Assembly (NCBI RefSeq): GCF_900105185.1 | Contig: NZ_FNTJ01000001.1 | Span: forward strand, 3,864,501 to 3,928,500 | Source of the DNA: Pseudomonas saponiphila | Lineage (GTDB): Bacteria > Pseudomonadota > Gammaproteobacteria > Pseudomonadales > Pseudomonadaceae | Direction: 5' to 3' | DNA length: 64,000 nt | Part shown: piece after piece, positions 31,619 through 41,222 of the stretch | Layout of the letters: every line of letters starts with the position of its first letter | How positions within the stretch are numbered: position 1 is the stretch's first letter | Program-made: the position numbers and the translations under genes | The notes under the pieces: model-generated | Told to the model about the DNA's origin: nothing | Seen by the model: only the letters and a program-made list of their open reading frames with translations | The model's database searches: none

Positions 31619-31868
31619 GCGGCAAACCCCGGCCGCTGCGGCGGCCTTCCAGGCATTCAACGAGATTCACCACGCCCTGCCCCACGGCGAGCGCGCCTGT
31701 GCGCGCCCGACGTCCGGCGTGAGCAGCAAACGGCAAGACCACAACAACAAATAGCGTCAGGCCGCCAGGAAGGCAGCGCCGAATCAGCCCGCACCCCCTG
31801 CGGGCTGGCAATCAACCTTTAGGCCCGGCCGAATTGGCTAGGCTGCTGACACCTGTTGGGAGTTTCAC

Positions 31869-33011
31869 ATGGCAAACGCCTCCAGCACTTACCGCAAGGC
31901 CCTCGAAGGCACCCCGAGCCCGCAGAAGGTCCTGGTCAAGATCGACCGCGTGACCAAGAAGTTCGATGAAACCGTGGCCGTGGACGATGTGTCCCTGGAG
32001 ATCCACCAGGGCGAGATCTTCGCCCTGCTGGGCGGTTCCGGCTCCGGCAAATCCACCCTGCTGCGCATGCTCGCCGGCTTCGAACGTCCCACCGAGGGCC
32101 GCATCCTGCTGGATGGCGTGGACATCACCGACATGCCGCCCTATGAGCGGCCGATCAACATGATGTTCCAGTCCTACGCCTTGTTCCCGCACATGACCGT
32201 GGCCCAGAACATCGCCTTCGGCCTCAAGCAGGACCGCCTGCCACCCGCCGAGATCGAGGCCCGGGTCGAGGAAATGCTCAAGCTGGTGCACATGACCCAG
32301 TACGCCCGGCGCAAACCGCACCAGCTCTCCGGTGGCCAGCGTCAGCGCGTGGCCCTGGCCCGTTCCCTGGCCAAGCGTCCGAAGCTGCTGTTGCTGGATG
32401 AACCCATGGGCGCGCTGGATAAGAAGCTGCGCTCGCAGATGCAGCTGGAACTGGTGGAAATCATCGAGCGCGTCGGTGTGACCTGCGTGATGGTGACCCA
32501 CGACCAGGAAGAGGCCATGACCATGGCCCAGCGCATCGCCATCATGCACCTGGGCTGGATCGCCCAGACCGGCAGCCCGGTGGACATCTACGAGGCGCCG
32601 GTGAGCCGCCTGGTGTGCGAGTTCATCGGCAACGTCAACGCCTTCGACGGCACCGTCACCGAAGACCTGGAAGGCTACGCGATCATCGACTGCCCGGACC
32701 TTGAGCAGCAGATCTACGTCGGCCACGGGGTCAGCACCTCGGTGCAGGACAAGTCGGTGACCTACGCCATCCGCCCGGAAAAGATGCTGGTCACCACCCT
32801 CAAGCCCGACGCCCGCTACAACTGGTCCAGGGGCAAGGTGCACGACATCGCCTACCTGGGCGGCCACTCGGTGTTCTACGTCGAGCTGCCCGGCGGCAAG
32901 ATCGTCCAGTCGTTCATGGCCAACGCCGAGCGCCGTGGCGCGCGGCCGACCTGGGACGACGAAGTCTTCGTCTGGTGGGAAGACGACAGCGGCGTGGTGC
33001 TGCGGGCATGA
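31869..33011 (+). CDS. potA: Polyamine ABC transporter ATPase
   Basis: 380 residues. Walker A GGSGSGKSTLLRML, Q-loop FQSYALFPHMTVAQN, signature LSGGQRQRVALARSLA, Walker B LLLLDEPMGALD and the switch histidine in MVTHDQEEAM, then a C-terminal TOBE domain. Closest in type to PotG/PotA (SpuF). It starts the potABC-potF set, and its stop nearly touches potB. GGGAG precedes the ATG. Confidence 0.92.
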   Translation: MANASSTYRKALEGTPSPQKVLVKIDRVTKKFDETVAVDDVSLEIHQGEIFALLGGSGSGKSTLLRMLAGFERPTEGRILLDGVDITDMPPYERPINMMFQSYALFPHMTVAQNIAFGLKQDRLPPAEIEARVEEMLKLVHMTQYARRKPHQLSGGQRQRVALARSLAKRPKLLLLDEPMGALDKKLRSQMQLELVEIIERVGVTCVMVTHDQEEAMTMAQRIAIMHLGWIAQTGSPVDIYEAPVSRLVCEFIGNVNAFDGTVTEDLEGYAIIDCPDLEQQIYVGHGVSTSVQDKSVTYAIRPEKMLVTTLKPDARYNWSRGKVHDIAYLGGHSVFYVELPGGKIVQSFMANAERRGARPTWDDEVFVWWEDDSGVVLRA

Positions 33012-33022
33012 GGACTTCGAGC

Positions 33023-33937
33023 ATGAGCACTTTCAATCAGAAACTGTTCCGCATGCTGCCCAGCGGTCGCAAGCTGGTGATCGGCGTTCCTTTCCTCTGG
33101 CTGTTCCTGTTCTTCATGCTGCCGTTCTTTTTGGTGATGAAGATCAGCTTCTCGGAAGCGGCCCTGGCAATCCCGCCCTACTCGGAGATCTACAGCTACG
33201 CCGAACAGAAATTCCAGCTGCTGCTGAACCTGGGCAACTACGCCATGCTGGCCGGCGACGAGCTGTACTTCTCGGCCTACCTGGGTTCGCTGAAGGTGGC
33301 GCTGCTCAGCACCCTGATGTGCCTGGTGGTGGGTTTCCCCATGGCCTACGCCATCTCCAAGGCCAGCAAGGAAGCACAGAACGTCTTGCTGCTGCTGATC
33401 ATGATGCCGACCTGGACCGCGATCCTGATCCGCGTCTATGCCTGGATGGGCATCCTCAGCAACAACGGCCTGCTCAACAGCTTCCTGCTATGGACCGGGC
33501 TGATCAGCCAGCCGCTGGAAATCCTCAACACCAACACCGCGGTCTATATCGGCGTGGTCTACGCCTACCTGCCGTTCATGGTGCTGCCGCTGTACGCCAA
33601 CCTGGTCAAGCACGACCAGAGCCTGCTGGAGGCCGCGTCGGACCTGGGTTCGAGCAACTTCAACAACTTCTGGAAGATCACCGTGCCCCTGGCCAAGAAC
33701 GGCATCATTGCCGGCTGCATGCTGGTGTTCATTCCGGTGGTCGGCGAGTTCGTGATTCCGGAACTCCTGGGCGGCCCGGAAACCCTGATGATCGGCCGCG
33801 TGCTGTGGCAGGAATTCTTCAACAACCGTGACTGGCCGGTGGCCTCGGCCCTGGCGGTGGTGATGCTGGCGATCCTGATTATCCCGATCCTGCTGTTCAA
33901 CCGCAGCCAGGCCAAAGAGATGGAGGCACGGGCATGA
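33023..33937 (+). CDS. potB: Polyamine ABC transporter permease, PotB/PotH type
   Basis: 304-residue inner-membrane permease with six helices. The EAA loop that docks the ATPase is EAASDLGSSNFNNFWKITVPLAKNG. The start at 33023 uses AGGA 8 bp upstream; an ATG at 33008 overlapping the potA stop is the alternative. It overlaps potC by 4 bp. Confidence 0.9.
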   Translation: MSTFNQKLFRMLPSGRKLVIGVPFLWLFLFFMLPFFLVMKISFSEAALAIPPYSEIYSYAEQKFQLLLNLGNYAMLAGDELYFSAYLGSLKVALLSTLMCLVVGFPMAYAISKASKEAQNVLLLLIMMPTWTAILIRVYAWMGILSNNGLLNSFLLWTGLISQPLEILNTNTAVYIGVVYAYLPFMVLPLYANLVKHDQSLLEAASDLGSSNFNNFWKITVPLAKNGIIAGCMLVFIPVVGEFVIPELLGGPETLMIGRVLWQEFFNNRDWPVASALAVVMLAILIIPILLFNRSQAKEMEARA

Positions 33938-34830
33938 AACGCTTCGAATTTTCCAAACTGATGCTGGTGCTGGGGCTGCTGTTCATCTACCTGCCGATGC
34001 TGATCCTGGTGATCTACTCGTTCAACGCCTCCAAGCTGGTGACGGTCTGGGGCGGCTGGTCGATCAAGTGGTACGTCGGCCTGCTGGACAACCAGCAGTT
34101 GATGGGCTCGGTGATGCGTTCCCTGGAGATCGCCTGCTACACCGCGATTGCCGCGGTAGCGCTGGGCACCCTGGCGGCCTTCGTGCTGACCCGGGTCACC
34201 CGTTTCAAGGGCCGCACCCTGTTCGGCGGCCTGGTCACCGCGCCGCTGGTGATGCCCGAGGTGATCACCGGCCTGTCCTTGCTGCTGCTGTTCGTGGCGA
34301 TGGCGCAATTGATCGGCTGGCCGATGGAACGCGGGATCGTCACCATCTGGATCGCCCACACCACATTCTGCGCCGCCTACGTCGCCGTGGTAGTCTCCGC
34401 GCGCCTGCGGGAGCTGGACCTGTCCATCGAAGAAGCGGCCATGGACCTGGGAGCGCGCCCGTTCAAGGTGTTTTTCCTGATCACCATCCCGATGATCGCG
34501 CCCTCGCTGGCGGCCGGCGGCATGATGTCCTTTGCCCTGTCCCTGGATGACCTGGTGCTGGCCAGCTTCGTTTCCGGCCCGGGTTCCACCACCTTGCCGA
34601 TGGAAGTGTTCTCGGCGGTGCGCCTGGGGGTCAAGCCGGAGATCAACGCCGTGGCCAGCCTGATCCTGCTGGCGGTGTCCCTGGTGACCTTCCTGGTCTG
34701 GTACTTCGGTCGTCGCGCCGAAGCGGCCCGCAAGCGGGCGATCCAGGAAGCCATGGACTTCACCGCCAACGAATCCTGGCAGCCACCGGCGGCGAAGAAA
34801 CCTGCGGTACCCGCGCCGGCAACGGCCTGA
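33934..34830 (+). CDS. potC: Polyamine ABC transporter permease, PotC/PotI type
   Basis: 298-residue permease with six helices and the EAA loop EEAAMDLGARPFKVFFLITIPMIAPS. It pairs with PotB to form the channel. The C-terminus carries a ~30-residue lysine/proline/alanine tail (PPAAKKPAVPAPATA) outside the fold. Confidence 0.9.
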   Translation: MKRFEFSKLMLVLGLLFIYLPMLILVIYSFNASKLVTVWGGWSIKWYVGLLDNQQLMGSVMRSLEIACYTAIAAVALGTLAAFVLTRVTRFKGRTLFGGLVTAPLVMPEVITGLSLLLLFVAMAQLIGWPMERGIVTIWIAHTTFCAAYVAVVVSARLRELDLSIEEAAMDLGARPFKVFFLITIPMIAPSLAAGGMMSFALSLDDLVLASFVSGPGSTTLPMEVFSAVRLGVKPEINAVASLILLAVSLVTFLVWYFGRRAEAARKRAIQEAMDFTANESWQPPAAKKPAVPAPATA

Positions 34831-34833
34831 CGG

Positions 34834-34906
34834 CCTCTTCGCCAGCAAGCTGGCTCCTACGGATAACCCAAACCTGTAGGAGCCAGCTTGCTGGCGAAAA
34901 AGGCTC
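34834..34906. repeat. REP pair (BIME) between potC and potF
   Basis: TTCGCCAGCAAGCTGGCTCCTAC and its inverted copy GTAGGAGCCAGCTTGCTGGCGAA face each other across ~20 bp. In RNA they form a large hairpin that could lower or protect parts of the transcript, separating the permease genes from the highly needed binding protein. Confidence 0.85.
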
Positions 34907-34966
34907 ACCCCGAACCCCCGAGTTGCACACGCAGCAATCTGCACAATAAGAAATGGAGTTGTAGTA

Positions 34967-36079
34967 ATGAAAATGCCTGGCAGGACACTGTTCGCCAAAA
35001 CCCTGCTCTCGGTGTCCTTGATGGGCGCGATGGTGACCGGCGCTCAAGCCAACGACAAAGTGCTGCGCGTCTACAACTGGTCGGACTACATCGCCCCGGA
35101 CACCCTGAAGAAGTTCGAGGCCGAAACCGGCATCCATGTCACCTACGACGTCTTCGACAGCAACGAAACCCTGGAAGCGCGCCTGCTCACCGGCAAGTCC
35201 GGCTACGACATCGTGGTGCCGTCCAACAGCTTCCTGGCCAAGCAGATCAAGGCCGGGGTCTACCAGGAACTGGACAAGTCCAAGCTGCCCAACTGGAAGA
35301 ACCTCAACCCGGTACTGCTGAAAAACGCCTCCGCCAGCGACCCGGGCAACGCCCATGCCTTCCCCTACATGTGGGGTTCGATCGGCATCGGCTACAACCC
35401 GGACAAGGTCAAGGCGGCCCTGGGCAGCGACGCCCCGACCAATTCCTGGGACCTGCTGTTCAAACCCGAGAACGCCGAGAAGCTCAAGGCCTGCGGCATC
35501 AGCTTCCTCGACTCGCCCACCGAAATGCTCCCCGCCGCCCTGCACTATCTAGGCTACCCGGTGACCAGCAAGGACAAGGCGCAGATCCTCGAAGCCCAGG
35601 AACTGTTCATGAAGATCCGGCCTTCGGTGACCTACTTCCATTCCTCCAAGTACATCTCGGACCTGGCCAACGGCAACATCTGCGTGGCCGTGGGCTACTC
35701 CGGCGACGTGCTGCAAGCCCGCTCCCGCGCCGAAGAGGCCGGCAACAAGGAGAAAGTCGCGTTCAGCATTCCCAAGGAAGGCGCCGGCAGCTTCTACGAC
35801 ATGATGGCCATCCCCAAGGACGCCACCAACGTCGACAACGCCTACCTGTTCATGAACTTCCTGATGCGCGCGGACATCATCGCCGAGGTCACCAACAGCC
35901 TCGGCTACAGCAACGCCAACGCCGCGGCCACGCCGCTGGTGGACGAAGCGATCCGCAATGACCCGGCGTCCTACCCGCCCCAGGAGGTGCTGGCCACCCT
36001 CTACGCGGTGCCGGACCAGCCGATTGCCATCCAGCGCGTGATGAACCGCGGCTGGACCAGGATCAAGCTCGGCAAATGA
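34967..36079 (+). CDS. potF: Periplasmic putrescine/polyamine-binding protein
   Basis: 370-residue solute-binding protein of the PotD/PotF (SpuD/SpuE) family. A signal peptide ends near residue 28 (GAMVTGAQA). The mature start [20 protein letters not shown] is the family hallmark; WGSIGIGYN and [12 protein letters not shown] line the pocket with aromatic and acidic residues. PotF or PotD type cannot be settled by eye. GGAG precedes the ATG. It is last in the pot set and followed by two terminators. Confidence 0.9.
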   Translation: MKMPGRTLFAKTLLSVSLMGAMVTGAQANDKVLRVYNWSDYIAPDTLKKFEAETGIHVTYDVFDSNETLEARLLTGKSGYDIVVPSNSFLAKQIKAGVYQELDKSKLPNWKNLNPVLLKNASASDPGNAHAFPYMWGSIGIGYNPDKVKAALGSDAPTNSWDLLFKPENAEKLKACGISFLDSPTEMLPAALHYLGYPVTSKDKAQILEAQELFMKIRPSVTYFHSSKYISDLANGNICVAVGYSGDVLQARSRAEEAGNKEKVAFSIPKEGAGSFYDMMAIPKDATNVDNAYLFMNFLMRADIIAEVTNSLGYSNANAAATPLVDEAIRNDPASYPPQEVLATLYAVPDQPIAIQRVMNRGWTRIKLGK

Positions 36080-36085
36080 TGCAAG

Positions 36086-36119
36086 GTGCCCGCCGCTGGC
36101 GGGCACGGCGGCCCTTTTT
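36086..36119 (+). terminator. Terminator after potF
   Basis: GTGCCCGCC-GCT-GGCGGGCAC, a perfect 9-bp stem right after the stop, then GGCGGCCC and T5. Confidence 0.8.
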
Positions 36120-36196
36120 CCGTTCACGTCGCGCCTTACCACCGCGACACTTCTGCGAACGGCTTCACCCGGCTCCCTCGGTTGGGGTGAATCCTT

Positions 36197-36218
36197 GGCG
36201 CCTTCGGGCGCCTTTTTT
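36197..36218 (+). terminator. Second terminator after potF
   Basis: GGCGCC-TTCG-GGCGCC with the stable TTCG tetraloop, followed by T6. Confidence 0.9.
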
Positions 36219-36331
36219 GCGTTCCCCGCCGCCGCAGGCCGTTCCCCCCCAAGAAGTGTTATTTTCTTGCCGCCAATGGCGTGGCTGATCGGCATGAAGC
36301 CGAGGCCACCCTCTTTCAGGGAGCTGCACCG

Positions 36332-36856
36332 ATGAAGTCCGCCGTACACGCCTGCCCGTTACCCCATGACTCCAGCATCGCCGCCCTGGCCGCGGGGGCG
36401 ACCTTCATCGACTGTCGCCGCACCCTGGCCGAGGATCCCGAACGCAGCGCCATGCGCCACCTGCTGAATCTGATGAGCCAGACCCCGCCCTGGATCGACC
36501 GCCTGATGGGCCTGCGCAACCGCGTGGTGCAGTTGTTCGGCCTCAAGGACCTGGGGCGCCTGACCCGCATCGACCTGTCGCGCCCCGACGCGGATTACCA
36601 GCCCGGCGACCGGGTGGGCATCTTCACCCTGGTGTCCCAGAGCCCCGACGAAGTGCTGGTGGTGGACCGCGACAAGCACCTGGACGTGCACCTGTCGCTC
36701 AACCTCCAGCCCCTGACCGCCGAGGGCCAGCGCCCGGTGGTGCTGAGCACCGTGGTGCATCCGCACAACCGCCTGGGGCGCCTGTACATGCTGCCGGTGG
36801 CGCCGTTCCACCGGATCATCGCGCCCATGACTCTGGCCACGATCAACCGTCGCTGA
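36332..36856 (+). CDS. DUF2867 family protein
   Basis: 174 residues with the DUF2867 pattern: MNLMSQTPPWIDRLMGLRNRVV without the first residues, GDRVGIFTLVSQSPDEVLVVD, RDKHLDVHLSLNL and STVVHPHNRLGRLYMLPVAPFH. The ATG at 36332 follows AGGGAG. No signal peptide or membrane helix is seen. Function is unknown. It lies 25 bp ahead of the SolA-like gene. Confidence 0.8.
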   Translation: MKSAVHACPLPHDSSIAALAAGATFIDCRRTLAEDPERSAMRHLLNLMSQTPPWIDRLMGLRNRVVQLFGLKDLGRLTRIDLSRPDADYQPGDRVGIFTLVSQSPDEVLVVDRDKHLDVHLSLNLQPLTAEGQRPVVLSTVVHPHNRLGRLYMLPVAPFHRIIAPMTLATINRR

Positions 36857-36881
36857 GCCACCACTCTTCAAGGATCTTGCC

Positions 36882-38051
36882 GTGCAGACACCCGAATTCG
36901 ATGTTGTCGTCCTGGGCCTGGGGGCCATGGGCGCCGCCACCCTCTATCAACTGGCCAAGCGCGGGGTCAAGGTGGCGGGCATCGACCGCTTCGCCCCGCC
37001 CCACGACCAGGGCTCCAGCCACGGCGACACCCGCATCACCCGCCAGGCGGTGGGCGAAGGCGCGGCCTATGTGCCCCTGGCGATCCGTTCGCAGCAGATC
37101 TGGCGCGAGCTGGAAGGCGAACTGGACGTGGCGCTGTTCGAGCAGTGCGGGGTGCTGGTGATGACCGCCAGCACCGACCCGCAGCGCCCGGCGCAGGACC
37201 GGGACTTCACCGACAACAGCATCGCCCTGGCCCGGCACTACGGTATCGAGCATGAAGTGCTCGATGCTGCCGACATTCGTCAGCGCTTCCCACAGTTCGC
37301 GCCACTGGATGACAGTGCCCGGGGCTACTTCGAACCCGGCGGCGGTTTTGTCCGCCCGGAACGCTGCATTGATGCGCAGCTGACCCGGGCCCGGCAACTG
37401 GGGGCGACCCTGATCACCGGCCAGACCGTGCTGGAACTCAAGTCCGACGCCGAAGGGGTGGACGTCATCAGCGCCGGTTCGCGGCTGCGCGCCCGGCAGG
37501 TGATCGTCAGCGCCGGCATGTGGTCGGCGCAGTTGCTCGGGGCGCCCTTCGACGCCCTGCTGCGGGTCTGTCGCCAGCAGCTGTACTGGTTCCGCCTCGA
37601 TGAGCCCCGACACTACCCGGCCCGCTCGCCGAGCTTCATCCTCCACAGCGCCGGCGATGTCGACACCTGCTATGGCTTCCCGCCGATTGCTGGCGAAGGC
37701 AGCGTGAAAATCGCCACCGAGCAGTACAGCGCCAGCAGCCAACCAGACAGCCTCGACCGCCAACCCAGCCTCGCCGACGCCCAGCGTCTGTTCCGCGAGC
37801 TGGCGGCCCCGCACATGGCCGGGCTGGCGCCGGAGCTGGTGAAGGCCAGCGTCTGCGCCTACACCGTGACCCCGGATTCGGGCTTCATCATCGACCGCCA
37901 CCCGCACCTGGCCAACGTCACCGTGGTCAGCGCCTGCTCCGGCCATGGCTTCAAGCACTCGGCGGCGATTGGCGAAGCCCTGGCCCAGTTGCAGGTGGAC
38001 GGCCGCAGCGAGATCGACCTGGGGAGTTTCTCCCTGCAACGCTTCCACTGA
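36882..38051 (+). CDS. Monomeric sarcosine oxidase / N-methyltryptophan oxidase (SolA-like)
   Basis: 389-residue flavoenzyme. The FAD fold is VVLGLGAMGAATLYQLAKRG; GSSHGDTRITRQA is the flavin-binding region of the MSOX/MTOX group. The cysteine in SVCAYTVTPDSGFIID is the one that carries covalent FAD in this family. It oxidises N-methyl amino acids to aldehyde, amine and peroxide. The exact substrate is uncertain. The start at 36882 is a GTG near AAGGATC. Confidence 0.88.
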   Translation: MQTPEFDVVVLGLGAMGAATLYQLAKRGVKVAGIDRFAPPHDQGSSHGDTRITRQAVGEGAAYVPLAIRSQQIWRELEGELDVALFEQCGVLVMTASTDPQRPAQDRDFTDNSIALARHYGIEHEVLDAADIRQRFPQFAPLDDSARGYFEPGGGFVRPERCIDAQLTRARQLGATLITGQTVLELKSDAEGVDVISAGSRLRARQVIVSAGMWSAQLLGAPFDALLRVCRQQLYWFRLDEPRHYPARSPSFILHSAGDVDTCYGFPPIAGEGSVKIATEQYSASSQPDSLDRQPSLADAQRLFRELAAPHMAGLAPELVKASVCAYTVTPDSGFIIDRHPHLANVTVVSACSGHGFKHSAAIGEALAQLQVDGRSEIDLGSFSLQRFH

Positions 38052-38218
38052 TGGCGCGGCCCCCTTATCGGGGCCGCGATGAAAAAAAATCCCCGGGCTG
38101 ACGTTTTTCGCCGTTTATCTGCCGTTTTCAGCCTTGCCGGTTGGGCGAGTCTCTACGATTCTTTAGAAACCCTCAGGGCAGCGCATCGCCGCCCCACGTA
38201 GAACACCCGGAGCGCCCC

Positions 38219-38659
38219 ATGAAAAGCGTCGCAGAACTGCTGAAACTCAAGGCCAAGCACAACCAGCAAGTGCACACCATCGCCCCGCACCAGATGGTCC
38301 TGGAAGCGCTGATGCTGATGGCGGAAAAGAACGTCGGCGCCTTGCCGGTAATGGAGAACGGCGCGGTGGTAGGGGTCATCAGCGAGCGCGACTATGCACG
38401 CAAGCTGGTGCTGCACGGGCGCTCCTCGGTCGGCACCCCGGTCAGCGCCATCATGAGCTCGCCGGTGATCACCGTGGATTCGCACCAGAACGTGGAAACC
38501 TGCATGAGCATCATGACCGACCACCACCTGCGCCACCTGCCGGTGGTGGAGAACGGCCAGTTGCTGGGCTTGCTGTCGATCGGCGACCTGGTCAAGGAAG
38601 CGATAGCCGAACAGGCCGACCTGATCCGCCAGCTGGAGCAATACATCCGCGGCGAATGA
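38219..38659 (+). CDS. CBS-domain pair protein
   Basis: 146 residues with two CBS motifs (residues ~8-62, GALPVMENGAVVGVISERDYARK; ~75-130, HLPVVENGQLLGLLSIGDLVKE), a Bateman module that usually binds adenine nucleotides. No catalytic domain. The chosen ATG has CCGGAGCGCC upstream. Role as an energy-sensing regulator is a family inference. Confidence 0.88.
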   Translation: MKSVAELLKLKAKHNQQVHTIAPHQMVLEALMLMAEKNVGALPVMENGAVVGVISERDYARKLVLHGRSSVGTPVSAIMSSPVITVDSHQNVETCMSIMTDHHLRHLPVVENGQLLGLLSIGDLVKEAIAEQADLIRQLEQYIRGE

Positions 38660-38685
38660 CCCCGCATCCCCCCAACCGCACAACA

Positions 38686-38995
38686 TGACGTAGGAGCCGG
38701 CTTGCCGGCGAATGGGCCCGCAAGCCTTGCATCGCCCCAACCGACGCCTTCGCTGGCAAGCCAGCTCCTACGCAGGCCAACTCAACCACACAACATGACG
38801 TAGGAGCCGGCTTGCCGGCGAATGGGCCCGCAAGCCTTGCACCGACCCAACCGGCGCCTTCGCTGGCAAGCCAGCTCCTACGCAGGCCAACTCAACCGCA
38901 CAACATGACGTAGGAGCCGGCTTGCCGGCGAATGGGCCCGCAAGCCTTGTACCGCCCCAACCGGCGCCTTCGCTGGCAAGCCAGCTCCTACGGTT
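38686..38995. repeat. REP tandem array, three units of 110 bp
   Basis: Units start at 38686, 38796 and 38906. Each holds GTAGGAGCCGGCTTGCCGGCGAA, a spacer of ~35 bp and the inverted TTCGCTGGCAAGCCAGCTCCTAC, then a linker with CAACTCAACC. The third lacks the final linker and runs into the histidine kinase stop region. Copies differ at only a few bases, so amplification was recent. Confidence 0.92.
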
Positions 38996-40331
38996 GGGTT
39001 GGTGTCTGCTGGGGAAATTGCACGCGCACTTCAAAGCCATCGTCACGGCCGCTGGCCGGTGAGGCCAGGTGCAACTGGCCGCCCACGCCGTGGACGATGC
39101 TCTGGGCAATCGCCAAACCCAGGCCCGAACCGCTGGTTTCGCTGTTGCCACGCACGAAACGTTCGGTCAGGCGTTGCAGTACGTCCGCCGGCACCGCTGG
39201 CCCGCCGTTGATCACCCGCAAGCAGCCGTCGGTGCTGAGGCTGACATCCACCGGCTGCGCCGGATCGCCATACTTCAGGGCGTTCTCGATCAGGTTGCGC
39301 AGCAGGATGCCAAAGGCGTCCGGATCGATGGCGGTGCACACCCGGGTCGCCTCCGGCAACTGCAGGCGGATCCGCGCCGCCGCGCCGCGATTCCACTCCT
39401 CCACGCCATGGGCCAGCAACGGAATCAGGTCCTCGGGGCTTTGCGAGAGCAGCCCGCCACCTTCGGCCTTGGCCAGTTGCATGAGCTTTTCCGAGAGCCT
39501 GGCCAGTTCGCGAAGGGCGTTCTCGATCTTCGCCGCGCGTACCTGCAACGGCCCCTCTGGGGCTTCCTGGCGCAGGCGCTGGATCTGCGCCAGGGTCGCG
39601 GCCAGGGGCGTGCGCAGTTCATGGGCGCTGTTGGCGGTGAAGCTGCGTTCCGCCTCCAGGGCTTTGCGCAAGCGCTCCAGCAGGTGATTGACCGCTTCGG
39701 CCAAGGGATCGATTTCCGCCGGCAGGCGCGCCACCTGGATCGGCGACAGGTCACCCACGCCCCGCGCTTCCACGGCCCGGCGGTAAGCCAGCACGCTGCG
39801 CAGGCTCAGGCGCACGAACAGCCAGGTGCCCAGCAGGCTGATGGGAATCAGCCCGAGCAAGGGCAGCAACAGGGCCAGCAAGGCCTCCCGCGAGGCTTCG
39901 CGGCGATGAGCCAGGGGCTCGGCGATTTCGATGACGATCGAATCGTTTTCGATGCTGGCGCTGTACAGGCGGTATTTGTCGGTGGTGGTGAAGCCCGGAG
40001 TAGGCCGGTGGCTGAAGATCTTCAGCTTGGCATCGTGGGAGCGCATGAGGATCCGCCCGTCGGCGTCACGCACCAGGTAGGTCAGGTATTCGCTGTCCAT
40101 CTTCAGGGTCGCCACGTGCCGCGCCCGGCGCGGCCCGCGACGGTTGCCGATCTCCAGCGCGGCCAGGGGCAGGATGCGCTGGGCGGTGGCTTCCAGGGCG
40201 CTGTCGAAGGTTTCGTCCAGCTCGTGCTGGACCACCAGCCAGGTGCCGGCGGTGGCCCCGAGCCAGAGCAGGGTCATGCCCAGGGTCAGGCCCAGGCTCA
40301 GGCGTTTTTGCAGGCTGATCGGACGCTTCAT
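38988..40331 (-). CDS. Sensor histidine kinase
   Basis: 447-residue kinase: TM1 (~10-33), periplasmic sensor, TM2 (~158-180), HAMP-like linker, H-box NSAHELRTPLAATLAQ (phospho-accepting histidine), N-box LIENALKYG, and G-box GSGLGLAIAQSIV. Style is that of the QseC/PmrB/TctE group. It overlaps the regulator gene by 4 bp. The divergent flavin-system genes are the likely targets. The signal is unknown. Confidence 0.9.
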   Translation of the reverse strand: MKRPISLQKRLSLGLTLGMTLLWLGATAGTWLVVQHELDETFDSALEATAQRILPLAALEIGNRRGPRRARHVATLKMDSEYLTYLVRDADGRILMRSHDAKLKIFSHRPTPGFTTTDKYRLYSASIENDSIVIEIAEPLAHRREASREALLALLLPLLGLIPISLLGTWLFVRLSLRSVLAYRRAVEARGVGDLSPIQVARLPAEIDPLAEAVNHLLERLRKALEAERSFTANSAHELRTPLAATLAQIQRLRQEAPEGPLQVRAAKIENALRELARLSEKLMQLAKAEGGGLLSQSPEDLIPLLAHGVEEWNRGAAARIRLQLPEATRVCTAIDPDAFGILLRNLIENALKYGDPAQPVDVSLSTDGCLRVINGGPAVPADVLQRLTERFVRGNSETSGSGLGLAIAQSIVHGVGGQLHLASPASGRDDGFEVRVQFPQQTPTQP

Positions 40332-40987
40332 GCCGGCATCAGCCGGTAGCCCATGCCACGCACGGTTTCAATCAGTTCACGGCCGAGCTTCTTGCGCAGG
40401 CGGCTGATGTAGACCTCGATGGTGTTGCTCTCGATTTCCGCGCCGAAGGCATACAGCCGTTCCTCCAGCTGGGACTTGGAAAGCAACGCGCTGGGGCGCT
40501 GGACAAAGGCTTCGAACACCGCCCATTCGCGGGCGGTCAGGTCGATGATGCTGCCGTCGCGCTGCACAGTGCGCGCGTTCAGGTCCACTTGCAGCTCGCC
40601 GAGGCGGATCTGCGGATTGGGGTTGCCGCTGTAGCGCCGGGCCACCGCGGCGACCCGCGCCGACAGCTCGAACAGGTCGAAAGGCTTGACCAGGTAGTCG
40701 TCGGCGCCGGCATTGAGCCCGGCGATGCGCTCGGAGATCTGGTCCTGGGCGGTGAGGATGATCACCGGGGTCACGTCTCCGGCGCTGCGGCGCTGGCGCA
40801 GGAATTCCAGGCCGCGTCCGTCGGGCAACATCAGGTCCAGCAGGATCAGGTCATAGGGCGTGCAGGCGACGCTGGTCCGGGCCTGCTCCAGGCGCTGCAC
40901 CCAATCCACGGCGTGGCCATCGTCGGCAATCTGCTCACGCACCGCGTCCCCCAGCCCTGCCGCATCCTCGACCAATAACACCCGCAT
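40328..40987 (-). CDS. OmpR-family response regulator
   Basis: 219 residues. The receiver domain has the phosphorylated aspartate in LILLDLMLPDGRGLE and the lysine in YLVKPFD. The C-terminal winged helix (LTAREWAVFEAFVQRP, SNTIEVYISRLRKKLG) binds DNA. The ATG at 40987 is preceded by CAGGAGAG. It is the first gene of the pair with the kinase. Confidence 0.92.
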   Translation of the reverse strand: MRVLLVEDAAGLGDAVREQIADDGHAVDWVQRLEQARTSVACTPYDLILLDLMLPDGRGLEFLRQRRSAGDVTPVIILTAQDQISERIAGLNAGADDYLVKPFDLFELSARVAAVARRYSGNPNPQIRLGELQVDLNARTVQRDGSIIDLTAREWAVFEAFVQRPSALLSKSQLEERLYAFGAEIESNTIEVYISRLRKKLGRELIETVRGMGYRLMPA

Positions 40988-41222
40988 CGACGCTCTCCTG
41001 TGACCTGTGTGGTGCCGCACCTTAACCGCTGAACCTGACGCGAATCTGAAGAAGCCGCCAGCCTGATCAGGGTAGCCACTGTCGCGCCGGCGCGATGCGA
41101 GGCAGATCAGCAAAAGCGCAGGTCGCCAAGAGCGCCGTGGCCTGAAGTTTTTTCCCGGCCTTCAGGTTGCTGTCAGCTAGACGGCCCAGGCTGCAGCCAC
41201 ATTCACCGAAAGGGAGCACCCC

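Noticed and set aside
38056..38077. GCGGCCCC/GGGGCCGC hairpin after the SolA-like gene as a terminator
   Set aside because: It is followed by A residues, not T, on the coding strand, and no gene reads leftward into it closely. It may be only a stable RNA end.
38686..38995. Regular repeats considered as a CRISPR array
   Set aside because: Repeats are REP palindromes, spacers are also repeated, and no cas gene is present. The same holds for 56143-56340.
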